Part shown: one piece after another, positions 46,188-57,179 of the stretch | Position numbering within the stretch: position 1 is the first letter of the stretch | How the letters are laid out: the number at the start of each line of letters is the position of its first letter | Source: Archegozetes longisetosus | Lineage: Eukaryota; Arthropoda; Arachnida; Sarcoptiformes; Trhypochthoniidae | NCBI GenBank assembly: GCA_018873245.2 | Contig: JAEMBT020000002.1 | Coordinates: forward strand, 5,658,001-5,722,000 | Length of the DNA: 64,000 nucleotides | Reading direction: 5' to 3' | Position numbers and translations under genes: made by a program | Notes under the pieces: model-generated | Told to the model about the DNA's origin: nothing | The model's input: the letters and a program-made list of their open reading frames with translations, nothing else | Databases searched by the model: none

Positions 46188-46740
46188 TAAGCATTTGATT
46201 TACTTTTCTGTGCTAAAATGCTGTATTATATCGTGAATGTTGTGAATGCTTTGAAATTTCTGTTAGGTGTGACAAATAAGAAGAAAACTGTCAATATTTA
46301 GAATGAACTCACCCCAGATTAAAATTCAGTTTTCAAGTTAAACACTATAAACTCCGAATTCAACTGACATTATAAATCATCTGTTGTTTTGTTAGAAATT
46401 AAATAAATTTTAATTTTATTCGTCTTCAAATATTCTAACCATTCAGAAGTAGGTTGTGCTTTGTGTTAGTGGTTTATAACTAATTTGAATTTACTAACAA
46501 GGTTTCGATGTGAATCAAATAAATTGAATGCAATTTATGACAAATTAGTTAATTTTGTGCATAAAATTTCTTTGAACATAGTTCGACTTACTTTCATAGC
46601 AATCATTTATACCAATGATAACTATTTATTGTTAATATAAGAGAGAATAAACAAATTTTAATTTATTTAAAAACATAAAATATAACAGAATTGAATTTTG
46701 ATTCAAGATTAAGATTTGTAATAATTTTCTTTATGGTATA
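46188..46740. other. 3' flank of elongase gene
   Basis: No separate gene seen. Presumably contains the 3' UTR of the minus-strand elongase gene. Confidence 0.4.
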
Positions 46741-47844
46741 TTACTCAGCTTTATTTGCATAACATTTGTTAGATATGGGTTCGTTGTTATTGTTATTGAT
46801 ATTATTGGTTGTGTTGTTATAGGATTTTCGATAGTGGTTATAGAACATAAAGAAATATAAAGGAGACTGAGTCAGCCCAAACCAAACCAAAATCTTAGGA
46901 TAACCAGTTTGTAAGAAAACAAAAATAGCTCCATAGATTGCACCAATGACGAATTGTCCCAATATCAACTGAGTTACATACTTTTTCCACCAAAGATATT
47001 TGCTAACGTGTGGACCGAGTTCTAACAATGCGTAATAAGCGTACATAACTACGTGTGCAACTGAGTTCATCAATACAAACAAAATTATGACTGGCATTAA
47101 AGCGTTGAGCTTAAAGCATATCCATCCCAAGACTCTGCGAGAAAAATAATCTTTTTAAACAAACATCAAAATTGAAAAATGTCATTAAAACATTAAGCTT
47201 TAGGAAATCCGCTTATTTTATAAGTAATTAGTAATTTTTGTCATATAAAAGTCTTAGTCGTTAAAACGGTTAAAACTACTTATTTTAAGCACCCAGTAAT
47301 CTCTGTGATATGAAGAACGATATTTTTGTAAAATATAATCAAAAACGAAATTTTCTTACGGGACAGAAGCGTGATGATAGACATGCAAAAATGTGATTTG
47401 AGAATTCTTCTTTCTCAATACATAAAACACAGTATGCAACAGATCCAAGAATTTAGTCATCCAGTACCACCAGACCATCTTCAGTTCCCACAAGATTTTC
47501 GCTGATGTGTCGCTTCGGTCAGGATATTTAAAATTTACAAATCTTTTTCCGCACTCAAAATAAATAGCGGCAAAAAAGAAACAAAAGACGTTAATTAAGA
47601 CCATCGTTATATAATAAACCAACACAAGGCCTTTCAATTGCATCGATTCCCGATTCTTCATTAGTTTAGGACCCAATGATTTGACGAAAAATACATACAA
47701 ACACATTATCAAACCAAAAGTAAATGGAGATGTGTCTACGAGAAATAAGTCTTTAGTGCGCGGATCCTGACAGTCGATCCAATATTGATAAAAAATATAA
47801 TTAAGAGTTGATGAAATACTTCGTATACTTTGCGCGTAAGACAT
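46741..47844 (-). CDS. Elongation of very long chain fatty acids protein (ELOVL family)
   Basis: Two exons, 47360-47844 and 46741-47134 (292 aa, the usual family length). The start is the ATG at 47842-47844. Condensing enzyme of ER fatty-acid chain elongation (malonyl-CoA plus acyl-CoA). Seen: KFLDLLHTVFYVLRKK, histidine box HVYHH, NSVAHVVMYAYY after the splice, and TQLILGQFV, with several hydrophobic helices. The Asp usual in the first motif (LDTVFF) is His here (LHTVFY; codon at 47434-47436), a change at a very conserved position. The C-terminus (NKCYANKAE) has one Lys at -3, not a full KKXX retrieval signal. A TTATTAG acceptor-like sequence lies just upstream of the ATG, so a 5' non-coding exon may exist. 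Confidence 0.9.
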
Positions 47845-47954
47845 CTTTAAATTTGAAACTCTTCTCCTAATAGTAGACAACTTTTGATTGCCGATGATAT
47901 AAAACTTCAGTCGATTTGAATAAATTTCAAAATAATGTAAATGAAAGTTAACCT

Positions 47955-48282
47955 ACCAGCTATATTTGATGTAACGGATATGTTACTTATTGATACTTTG
48001 CGTGATTTACAAAAAGTTTTTACTTAATATAACTGATAATCGGCTCAAAATCTTATGACAAGTCTTAAACGAATTTGACTATTTTTATGATATAATTTCC
48101 TGTCGAGAAAACAAACCAGACAAGTATATTATAGATATTCTATACAATTTTCATTATTAGTAGACCCTGTAATTTTCAGGTTTAACCCGGTAAAACCTGA
48201 TAAAGCCTTCTGAAAGAAAAATTTTGAAATCGGGTTTATCTTGAAAAAGCCCAAATAAAATATGCGGTGTTAAATTTGATTA
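47955..48282. repeat. Repeat R1, copy 3 (inverted orientation)
   Basis: Related to 43930-44410 (GATACTTTGCGTGATTTACA, TTTTTACTTAATATAACT, CAGGTTTAACCC). With copy 4 it forms a second inverted pair whose inner ends (AAATTTGATTAT / ATAATCAAACTT) abut except for the MITE at 48283-48870. Confidence 0.75.
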
Positions 48283-48870
48283 TAAGGGTTTTCTAAAAGT
48301 TACGGGTTTCGAATAGTTCCAGAGGTTTAAGAATAAAAGTTTCATTATTGTTATTGGATATGATATCCTCAATATCATTATAAAAATTTTAATTTTCCAC
48401 TCATCTGGGTGTTTAGCAATAGTAGTCAAATTGTTAACTGTTTGCAAATTTTGAAATAATAGAAAACTTTGAAGAAAGAGCTGTTATTAAATTGACCAAA
48501 CAACTAACACGTAATCGGCGACGCTAATTCAAACTTTGTCAACGTAGATGCTAAATTCTTTAATTAGTTGAATAGGATGCAGCACCGTTAGAGGAGAAAC
48601 AAATACACGTATTAGTGCGGCACACTTAGGCGAGTAGCCTTAAAAACACTGTATCTACGATAGTTCGCTACGCACCTGAGTGTATCACACTAGTACGGGG
48701 ATTAGCTTCACCCGCTATGATTTGACTACTACTGCTAAGCACCCAGATGAGTGAAAAATTTTTAATTTTTATAATAATATTGGGGATATCATATTCAATA
48801 ACAATAATGAAACTTATATTCTTAAACCTCTGGAACTATTCAAAACCTATAACTTTTCAAAAGCACCTAA
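48283..48870. mobile_element. MITE with ~150-bp inverted repeats at the R1 palindrome centre
   Basis: Flanked by TA. Ends TAAGGGTTTTCTAAAAGTTA and (inverted) TTAGGTGCTTTTGAAAAGTT; complementarity continues about 150 bp through CACCCAGATGAGTG. The interior has palindromic GTGCGGCACAC-type sequence. Sits exactly between copies 3 and 4 of R1. Confidence 0.75.
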
Positions 48871-48896
48871 TAATCAAACTTAACACCGCATACATA

Positions 48897-49560
48897 TGAA
48901 CGCCCCGATAATAAAAATGCCTATCTCGAGTTAACCTCTTTTTCAGATTTTGTTTTAAACATTGAGCTCACATCATACTTTATTCATATAATAAAATTCA
49001 ATATATGTTTCAATGGAAAAAATTTATAAATAATTATGTTTAAAAAACTTTTGATCACAATAGAATTGAATGCTAATCAAATCTAACTTTAAGAGAATGC
49101 GCAATCAAATTGTGTTATGTTCATTATGAACAGTACAATATTGATGATCACTACATAACATCAAAGCATTAGTTTTTATTTATATCAATAAAGCATTAAT
49201 CAAGTGTTTTATTAGGATTTTAAATGTTTAACTCAATCAATAATAAATTGATTCATTTATCTAATGGCTCGCCAAATAAGAGAACTCCTCTTATTCTAAT
49301 TAAATATTAGACTATTTGGATGTAAAAAATAGAAAATTTTATATTGACTTTTTATCTCAATTTAATTGTAATTCTAAAGAATCAGATTATTCTGATGAAT
49401 CTGACATAGAATATGTTTAATTACACGTTACAAATAATAAATTTCATATTTAAGTTTCAATGAGTTTGATTTTTGTAAACATTTTTGAAACGCAACTTTA
49501 AGTGCGTTTTACTCGTTTCAACGCTTTAAGAGATAGGCTTTTTTATTATCGGGGCATTCA
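48897..49560. mobile_element. Non-autonomous Tc1/mariner-type element
   Basis: A 664-bp element flanked by TA, with 31-bp inverted ends starting TGAACGCCCCGATAATAAAA and TGAATGCCCCGATAATAAAA. It interrupts R1 copy 4 between CGCATACATA and TATGTTATTTGG. No transposase. Confidence 0.8.
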
Positions 49561-49870
49561 TATATGTTATTTGGGCTTTTTCAAGTTAAACCCGATTTCA
49601 AAATTTTGCCTTCATAGGGTTTTATCAGGATTAATCGGGTTAAACCTGGAAAGTACAGAGTCTACTATAAATGAAACTAGTAATTAAAATTGTATAGAAT
49701 AGCTATAATATACTTGTCTGGTTTATTCCCTCAACAGGAAATCGTATCATAAAAATAGTCAATTTTATTTAAGACTTATGATAAGATTTTGAGACGAGTA
49801 TTAGTTTTATTAAGCAAAAACTGTAAATCATGTAAAGTATCAATAGCTTCTGTTTGATTTATCATAAGTC
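49561..49870. repeat. Repeat R1, copy 4
   Basis: Direct orientation relative to 42241-43200; begins at 48871 (ATAATCAAACTTAACACCGC) and continues after the transposon at 48897-49560. Shares TTGTCTGGTTTATTCCCTCA with copy 1. Confidence 0.75.
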
Positions 49871-50944
49871 AATATATGTTAGTAAACAAAAAAGATATAA
49901 AAATTCAAAATAATTGTAGTCGAATCCAATACTCTATGTTAAGTGAAACTTTTTAAACTTTATGTTCACATTGCAAGTCATGCACTTTACGCTATCGTTT
50001 TTACATAAAGTAACTTTCACAAATTATTTTTGCAAAATTGTTATCAAATAAAACTTCTCATCATTTCAGTCTTTATTAGATAATATCGATGTTTCAAAGC
50101 TCGTTGAATCTAGACATAGAATAGACAATTATTCTATTAATAAATATTTCGACGATTTGTCGAAACGACTCGATGGAAAAATCAGATATTCCATTAAAGA
50201 TTTCTTGACAGTCTTATGCCATCGTTTTAATGTAATAAAGTTTTCAATGATTCTATTGAAAGATTTGAGTGAAGAAACTCGACTCAATTCAGGCGATTGG
50301 TCCTTATATTTCGGTGGTATTCAAACCTATACGCAACTTGCTTTCTCTATTACCCTTGTTTGGGCAGTATATCTGTATAAACTTTTCCATTTCACGTCAT
50401 AAGTTATTTATTTGGACACAAATTTTCGATATGATTAGAGGAGATATTTGTCCTGCACGAATCGGTCTAAATAACAGTCACACTAATTTACTGAAAATGT
50501 TCTTGAGTCGAGCCAGTAAAGTACCCCAGTTAATTAACTCATCAGTTATGAGTATAAGTAAGCTATTTTGTAATTATTTTTCAAGAGTTATTAACTAACG
50601 TTTATGTCATTATTTAAGGCTTTTGCACCATTTTGACAAACATCGGAATTTAAATCAAATTTTATTCATTTGATCAGTTTATAAACTCATTTATTTTTGT
50701 TATGATTTTGTTAATTGGCAGTTATTACGCTTTAGTCGATATTTTCACTTCAATGGTCTTCTTTTAGCTGATATTTTATTATTTTCAACTCAGATGTGAC
50801 AAAATTAATTATAGAACAATTATTTTCAATTCATTTCGCACAACACATGACATTTTGCTCCGAAAACTTCATTTCTGAGCATTTCTTCTCAGGTATCAAT
50901 TTAAAAAAAAATTCTGAAAAAGCACTATTTATTGGTTTCTAATT

Positions 50945-52107
50945 CAATGCGTTAGTCGAAGAGTAGCCTCTGTTACTCTACTAAAATCCATAAAGGGCTT
51001 AACTAATATAAAACTTTCCTTATGATTAATAATGAAATGACCAGTTGTATAGTCTTTGATTGATTAGTAATGCTTATTGTTAAATACTTTTTAAACTAAT
51101 TACTCATTCGTAAATCATACTTATCAACAAATCAGATTCATTCACTTGTTAAAACTCTAACGAAAAAAATTTATTATATTTCAAATAAGCTTTATTTTTA
51201 TAGCAAAAAAATGAAAAGTTCTTAATACACAAACATTTTATAATTTACTTTATTTTCATTGCACATAAAATAGTTTGATTTGTTTTCAAAATAAAATTTT
51301 TTACTTCATTTTACGAAAATAAATATTTATTTTATGAAAACGAGTTATTATTGTTAAAAGGTTAAAGATAAGCAGCATTAGAAAAATTTGGTTATAATGA
51401 CTAAATTTTAGACCTAAAGGTTTCAACTTTTTCTTAAACTTTTCTATAAGTCCTTTAAGTTTTCTAAGCTTTGAAGAGAGGCTACTCTTCGACGGTAAAT
51501 TGCCATTTCGCCGAATTTCTTTTCGCCGAACTGCATTTCGTCGAATTGCATTTCGCCGAATTGCCACTTCGCCGAATTGCATTTCGCCGAAATGCATATC
51601 GCCGAATTTCCATTTCGCTGAAATGAATCAAACCATAAGATCCCATCTGTATAATAAAATATAACAAAATCTCTTCTTGTGTAACCAGTCAAAAGCTTTC
51701 TTCGTAGTCATCACAGAGGAATCAAACTAATTTTAATGTTTTCGATCTGATACTTAGAGTTGATTAAGGTACTTTTAAACTAAAGATTAGCTACTATTCT
51801 ATATTTCTATTTAGAGGATAAGCCACTTAATTGAAATACAATACAACTTAAATAAAAAATGCGATGAAGCACTCATTGGTCAATTTAAGTTTTAGTATAT
51901 ACTCCAAGTCTCTTGGGACATTTTTGTAAATATCGCGCTAACTCTAAGCAGATTATAGTTTTAAAGTCTTGATTATTCTCAAGATTATGTTTGTAAAACA
52001 TTGAAAGAAATATTTCATTCCTATCAAGATTTTAGTCACAAACAAATAGCTTTCGGCGAAATACCATTCGGCGAAGCGGCACATAATCCTCTTCGACTAA
52101 CGCATTG
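50945..52107. mobile_element. Inverted-repeat element with internal GCCGAA minisatellite
   Basis: A 1,163-bp insertion with perfect 19-bp inverted ends (CAATGCGTTAGTCGAAGAG), flanked by AATT on both sides. AATT is self-complementary, so duplication and terminus cannot be fully separated. Near the centre is an array of about 15-bp units. A short inverted version (CGGCGAAATACCATTCGGCG) lies by the right end. No recognised transposase. Confidence 0.7.
51495..51640. repeat. ~15-bp tandem array (TTTCGCCGAATTGCA units)
   Basis: About nine degenerate 15-bp units inside the element at 50945-52107. On the minus strand they read as FGEMQ pentapeptides in one frame and RRNAI in another. The array is stop-free in several frames, so the ORFs here need not be genes. 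Confidence 0.8.
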
Positions 52108-52659
52108 AATTACTGTGATTCCAGCAAATCTTTGTATTTTACATCAAATACTGATTGAACGATTAATGGTTTACTCATTATTTATGTGAATTTTCAGAGT
52201 TTTCTTCTCATGGATTTTTGTATTTTCATCTTCTTTTGTGCATTTCGTGTCTCACAAAGAATTCATTCAACTACTGAAAAGCTATATAAACCTCAATTGA
52301 ATATAAATCAAAACTATTATTCATATGTAAGAACTAAAATCAAACTGATTTCACGTCTTGAAAGAGTTAGTGGTCCAAAAAACATTGGATTTCTATTAAG
52401 TTCTCTATCTGTAATATCTTATTCGCTTCTATATAGAGGAATTATTTTTAAAATATATATATTTTTGATTAAAATTGATTTTTTTTCAATTGACTGTCAT
52501 GTATTAATATTTCAGATGACATTCAATACTAATGCAAGAATTTTCGCAAAAACAATACTGATGAGTTTTACAATAAATAAACTCACATTCGTCACTATCA
52601 CTTTGTTTATTAATCATTTTTGTAAGTTTTTATCTCTCGTTCTTATTGCTTTTAAATTA

Positions 52660-53114
52660 ATCTAATATTTATGAAACCTATAACATAATGAGGTGTCAAA
52701 ATAGATTTAATGTTATCATTCAAACTGCAATTAGAGATAGAATTTTGTGTCAAAATCTACCTAATTCTCGACAAATATAAATGTGAATCATTAATATGAC
52801 TTTAAATTGAAGCGTCTTATTTTAGATAATTGCATGGCCAAAGTTAAACCTGATATAAATGATAAGTTGCATTTTTAGCATAAAATGTTTATTTATGATT
52901 GTCTACTATCATGAGATATCCATTTATGATCATAATTTATATAAATCGTTAAAAATTCAATCTATTTATTTCAAAAATGAAAAAAAATTTTAAAAATATA
53001 AGAGTCGAGAATATTTCATCTGTATTTTTTCAGACTTTAAGTTATAAACTAAAATATGTTTCAACGATTCTTTAGTAGGTTCTTCATCAAAACTTGTGAT
53101 TTTAGTGAATAGAA
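52660..53114. other. 5' flank of receptor gene E
   Basis: Related to 28600-29558 upstream of receptor gene B (AACTGCAATTAGAGA; TTCATCAAAACTTGTGA just before the ATG). No gene. Confidence 0.5.
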
Positions 53115-54483
53115 ATGAAAATGCTTTTCAAGTCAAACACAATATTACCTCAACCTTTACCCTATAATATCGATACTTTGGAACTTCTTAAACCTCAATA
53201 TAGAGTAAACAATCAATTGGTTGATAAATATTTTGACAATTTATCGAAGCGATTGAATAGGGAAATCAAAAATTCTATTAAAGATCATTTAATAATTATG
53301 TGCCACATTTTTAATGCAATAAAGCTTTGGACTATTTGGTTAATAGATTTGAGCGAAGAGACTCGAATAAATTTAGGCGATTGGTCCCTATATTTAGGAG
53401 GTATTCAAAGTTACACGCAATTTACTTTCTCTACCGCTTTTATATGGGCAATATACCTGCATAAACTTTTTTATTTTACATCATCGAAAAAGTTATTTAT
53501 TTGGACACGAATTTTCGATGTGATCAGAGGTGAGATTAGTCCTGCACGAATTGGTCTAAATAATAGTCACACTATTCTACTGAAGATGTTTTTGACTCGA
53601 GCTCGTAAAATGCTCGACTTAATAAGCTTTGCACTTATGAGTTCAGGTAAACTATTTATATATGATTCTTCAAAAGTTCTTAATTAGCGCCTATATGTCT
53701 TTATTTAAGGCTTTTTCATTATTTCGACATATATCGGGATGTCGATCGAATTTTATTCATTCGATCAGCTAATAAACTCATTTATTTTTGTAATGATCTT
53801 ATTAATTAGCATTTATTACTTTTTAATCGATATTTTTACTTCAATGGTCCTCTTTTATCTTATATTCTATTATTTTCAACTCAGATGTGAACAAATTAAC
53901 GACAGGATAATTATTTTAAACTCATTTAGTGCAACAGATATGATAGTTTGCACCAAAAACTTGATTCTCGATCACAATAAAATTTGTTCTCAGATATCAC
54001 TTTACGACAAATTCTGGAAAAAGCATTATTTTTGGTTTCTAATCACTGTAATTCCTATAAATCTTTGCATTTTACATCAAGTACTATTTGAACAATTAAT
54101 GGTCTACTCATTGTTTTTGTGGATTTTCTCAGTTCTCTGTACATGGATTTTTATATTTTTCATCTCTTTTTGTGCATCTCGTGTCTCACAAACAATTCAT
54201 TCAACTGCTGAAAAGTTATACAAACTTCAATTGAATATAAATCAAAACTATTATTCATATGTAAGAACTAAAATCAAACTGATGTCATGTTTCGAAAGAG
54301 TTAGTGGTCCAAAAACCATTGGATTCTCAATAGGTTCTCTATCTGTAATGACTTATCCGGTTCTATATAGAGTGAGTTATAAGTCTTTAAAATTTTGATA
54401 CGAATTTATTATGTTTTGTTTCCCAGTTAACAGTTATGTACTTCAGATATTTCATATTGACACATAAATTGGCTCAAACATAA
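53115..54483 (+). CDS. Gustatory-receptor-like seven-transmembrane protein E (intact)
   Basis: Exons 53115-53646, 53710-54371, 54427-54483 (416 aa). The first two exons are exactly as long as those of gene B (532 and 662 nt), with the same phases. Introns are 63 and 55 bp. Sequence is very close to B: LLKPQYRVNNQLVDKYFD, SEETRINLGDWSLYLGGIQS, RIGLNNSHTILLKMFLTRAR, GFSIGSLSVMTYPVLYR. Exon 3 stops three codons earlier than in B (LAQT-stop, TAA at 54481-54483), a change unlikely to matter. The last third of exon 2 is almost identical to B, suggesting recent duplication or gene conversion. Predicted chemoreceptor channel; ligand unknown. Confidence 0.78.
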
Positions 54484-54599
54484 TTTCGATGAACACCCGA
54501 AACAATGTTAACCATTCACAGAGATCATCACTTAACGACAGCTGTGTGTTTAACATATAAGTGTTTCAATATGAAATTTTTTACATGTAAAATAGAGTT

Positions 54600-55270
54600 T
54601 AAAAAATTAACCCTATGACTAAGCCTAAGTCGCAGTCTTGAAGGCTGGAAGACTATAATATAGCTTAGTCTGTAGTCTTCGGCTGCCCTAGTCTTTAGGC
54701 TTAACCTCACACTAAAAGCCTTAACTTCAGCCTAACAACTCAGTCCTCCATATGAGAAATTTCTTACGCACATTTTTTATTAAATGATTAAGCAAACGAC
54801 AAGTTATTTATTAATTATTCTTGATTAGATAGTTAAAATACAAAAGAAATAATGTTCATATTAATCATTAAAAAAATTTCAACCATGATTCTAAAAGCAT
54901 CAATGTTTTAATAGTTTTCTTATTCAAACAATTGCCTATTTGAGTTATCAAATCTCCAGTTTTTGAGAATACCTGCTCACTAGGAACACTTATGGCTGCA
55001 ATTGCACAACATTTCAACATTCAAGTGCAATACTTGTAATTTGGCACTGTGTTGCCATGTTATTTGAATGATGTCTTTTCATTTCTTTTTGAAATTTTTT
55101 ATTTCCTTTAAATAATTTGTATATCTGGAGACAAAGATGTTAAACTGATCAGACTAAGGCTTAGTCTCCTCATAACTTCATAGTCTTAGGCTTAGTCTTT
55201 AGGCTTCACAATAAGGAAAAGTTTAGGCTTCAGGCTCAGCCCAAGACCAAACCTAAAATTAGATCGCTTA
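54600..55270 (-). mobile_element. hAT element remnant with AGGCTTAGTC subterminal repeats
   Basis: Both sides of the region are packed with degenerate CTAAGCCTAAG / CTTAGGCTTAGTC strings, inverted relative to each other, enclosing the hAT C-terminal remnant at 54868-55011. Exact ends and target duplication not readable. Confidence 0.55.
54868..55011 (-). pseudogene. hAT transposase dimerisation-domain remnant
   Basis: The minus strand reads AIAAISVPSEQVFSKTGDLI then TQIGNCLNKKTIKTLMLLES and a stop. The SVPSE(R/Q)VFSK.G motif is the hallmark of the hAT C-terminal dimerisation domain. Nothing further upstream in frame is recognisable. Confidence 0.75.
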
Positions 55271-55909
55271 AAGCCTTCAATTCTATTATAAAGTTTAGTT
55301 CATACTATGAACCAATTATTAGAACTGTTAAAATTGCCTTACATTAAGTGACGAGTGCTTAGTTCACATAGGAATGAATAAAAGTAACATTTTATTACTC
55401 GAAAACTATTTAATATTCTTACATAAACTTTTACAAAATAAAGAGGAATAATGGCAGATTATAAAAGGATATGTTCTATATGCCAGCCGTTCTCTCAGTG
55501 AACATGCTGCAGTAGAACTTCAAAGTTATCGATTACATCATTAAACACAATTTTATGAACGCAGAGAATTTCAATCTAAGTTTGAATTGTTTTTTAATTC
55601 CAAGCTTTGATGGTTCTGACATCATTAAACAAAATATGAGGCTTAGAAAAAATGTTCCACCATTCTTCTTTATTTTATAAAATGTTTAATTTAAAAATAT
55701 TAAGTAGTTTTCGAGTAATAAGCCTTTACTCTTATTGACTTTTTGAAACACCCTGTATTGATCATCCCAACAACCAATAAAGAGAAATATGCTTAAAAGT
55801 TAGTTTTGAGGGCTTTCTACTATAGTTCATCCTGTATGTGTTATCAAATGCTATCTGTAAGGTTTGTCAGTTAGAGATAGTAACTCATTCATCAACACTA
55901 GCAATTATA

Positions 55910-57179
55910 CAGGTAGACAAATGGAATATCGGGGCATTTTCGGGAGTGAATAACTTCTTTATTAGATAATATTTTTTACAAAATTTTATCCAATATGTTT
56001 TCCCCCATTCTTGTAGATATTATAAACCCGTTTAGGCCAGGCCGCCAAAGCATTGTTAATGTATTCTTGAGGCAAACTCTTCCAGACGACTCTGAGAGCT
56101 CTTTTCAGACCAGCCATGTCTTTGACTTTCTTCTTCCAAAGAAGCCTCTTCAGATACCCCCACACAAAATAGTCCATTGGGGCTGCGTCGGGACTTTTCG
56201 GGATCCATTTTTCCTTAGGAATAAACCGCATATTCGCCTCCATAAACCTTCGGGTGTCCAATACAATGTGTGATGGCGCCGAATCCTGATGAAAGACAAA
56301 GTTGCCATTCGGGTAGAGTCTTCGGGCATCTCTGGCCAAAAATTTCCGCAAAACATTATTTATATAGTAATGTCTATTAGCTTTGGCCCCGGGTTCGATG
56401 AAATAAAGACTAGTTTTTCCATTATAAGACACTCCGGCCCAGACCATAAACCCCTTTGAATGCGCTGCTCTTCGTTCAGCCTTTTCCATTTTTGGGTTCT
56501 TTTGGTAGCTACTGACGTAATGGATCCGACGTTTCCCGTTACAATTGGACATATAAAACCAGGCCTCGTCTGTGGTAATCACATTTTTCCACTTCTGATT
56601 GTTTAACATCTTGTATAAGGCCAGAGATCGTTGCCGACGGATCTCAATATTTTTGGCACTCAATCCATGAATCAAACCCTTCTTTTTGGTCTTCACTTTC
56701 AATGTTTTGTGAATATGATGGCAAATATTCTGTTGAGTGCATCCTAAGATTTTGCCCATATGTCGCTGCGTCGGTGGGTTCGGGTTTTCGACCATTTTCT
56801 TAAGTCTTTTCATTTTATTTCGGCTTAGACTTGAACACCGGTTGAAATTCGGGCCCTGATTTTCCTTCTTCGGGGATGACTTCTGGTCCATTTTCTTAAC
56901 CCTATTGATAGTTCCTTTAGAGACGATGATATTTTTTTTCTTCAACTCTCGAACTATCATTCGCTCTGACCATTTAAGATCTAAAAGAGCGCGGACACGG
57001 CCTACAACAATCGGGTCTGTTTGGTGCCTACCCATTATTGTTTACAAGTGAGTTAACTATTTATAGCAATAGGGGGGTCTGCACTGATTTACTTTATATA
57101 AAAAGCTATCAAATCTGTTCATTAGTTTGAAAGTTATTTACTCCCGAAAATGCCCCGTTAATTGATTTGTGACCCGCTG
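55910..57179 (-). mobile_element. Tc1/mariner-superfamily transposon, apparently intact
   Basis: A 1,270-bp element flanked by TA. Inverted ends start CAGGTAGACAAAT / CAGCGGGTCACAAAT and share the core CGGGGCATTTTCGGGAGT plus AATAACTT. It encloses an uninterrupted transposase (55986-57035). It is inserted in R2 within the spacer duplication; the empty site is visible in copy 1 (CAATTATATATAG near 34325). Confidence 0.9.
55986..57035 (-). CDS. Tc1/mariner-type transposase with D-D-36-D spacing
   Basis: 349 aa from the ATG at 57033-57035 to a stop, with no interruption. The N-terminus has paired helix-turn-helix character (RVRALLDLKWSERMIVRELK; PTQRHMGKILGCTQQNICHH) and a basic linker. Catalytic motifs are TTDEAWFYMS (Asp 1), FHQDSAPSH (Asp 2) and KSPDAAPMDYFVWGYLK (Asp 3). 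By my count 36 residues lie between Asp 2 and Asp 3, against 34 in mariner. Ends YKNGGKHIG. Cut-and-paste transposition at TA sites is established for the superfamily. Codon and GC content are richer than in surrounding genes, suggesting recent arrival. Activity is inferred only from integrity. Confidence 0.88.
   Translation of the reverse strand: MGRHQTDPIVVGRVRALLDLKWSERMIVRELKKKNIIVSKGTINRVKKMDQKSSPKKENQGPNFNRCSSLSRNKMKRLKKMVENPNPPTQRHMGKILGCTQQNICHHIHKTLKVKTKKKGLIHGLSAKNIEIRRQRSLALYKMLNNQKWKNVITTDEAWFYMSNCNGKRRIHYVSSYQKNPKMEKAERRAAHSKGFMVWAGVSYNGKTSLYFIEPGAKANRHYYINNVLRKFLARDARRLYPNGNFVFHQDSAPSHIVLDTRRFMEANMRFIPKEKWIPKSPDAAPMDYFVWGYLKRLLWKKKVKDMAGLKRALRVVWKSLPQEYINNALAAWPKRVYNIYKNGGKHIG

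Larger units (their letters stand above)
50066..52440 (+). pseudogene. Gustatory-receptor-like pseudogene D
   Basis: Exon 1 homology from TTATTAGATAATATCGATGT through DLSEETRLNSGDWSLYFGG. At 50398-50404 about 5 nt are missing relative to genes B and E, which puts TAA in frame after LFHFTS. Exon 1 end has lost the G before the donor (ATAAGTAAGC). Exon 2 starts near 50627, has an in-frame TAG near 50765 and frameshifts. It is split by a 1.16-kb element (50945-52107), then resumes through NQNYYSYVRTKIKL and SYSLLYR. Paired with intact gene E downstream, as pseudogene A is with gene B. Confidence 0.8.

Noticed and set aside
51301-51692. Three overlapping minus-strand ORFs with FGEMQ/RRNAI repeats
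   Set aside because: Frame-independent openness of a 15-bp array inside a transposon; treated as a repeat, not a gene.
54600-55270. Interstitial telomere array
   Set aside because: TTAGG-like strings are degenerate, inverted on the two sides and enclose a hAT domain; better explained as transposon subterminal repeats.
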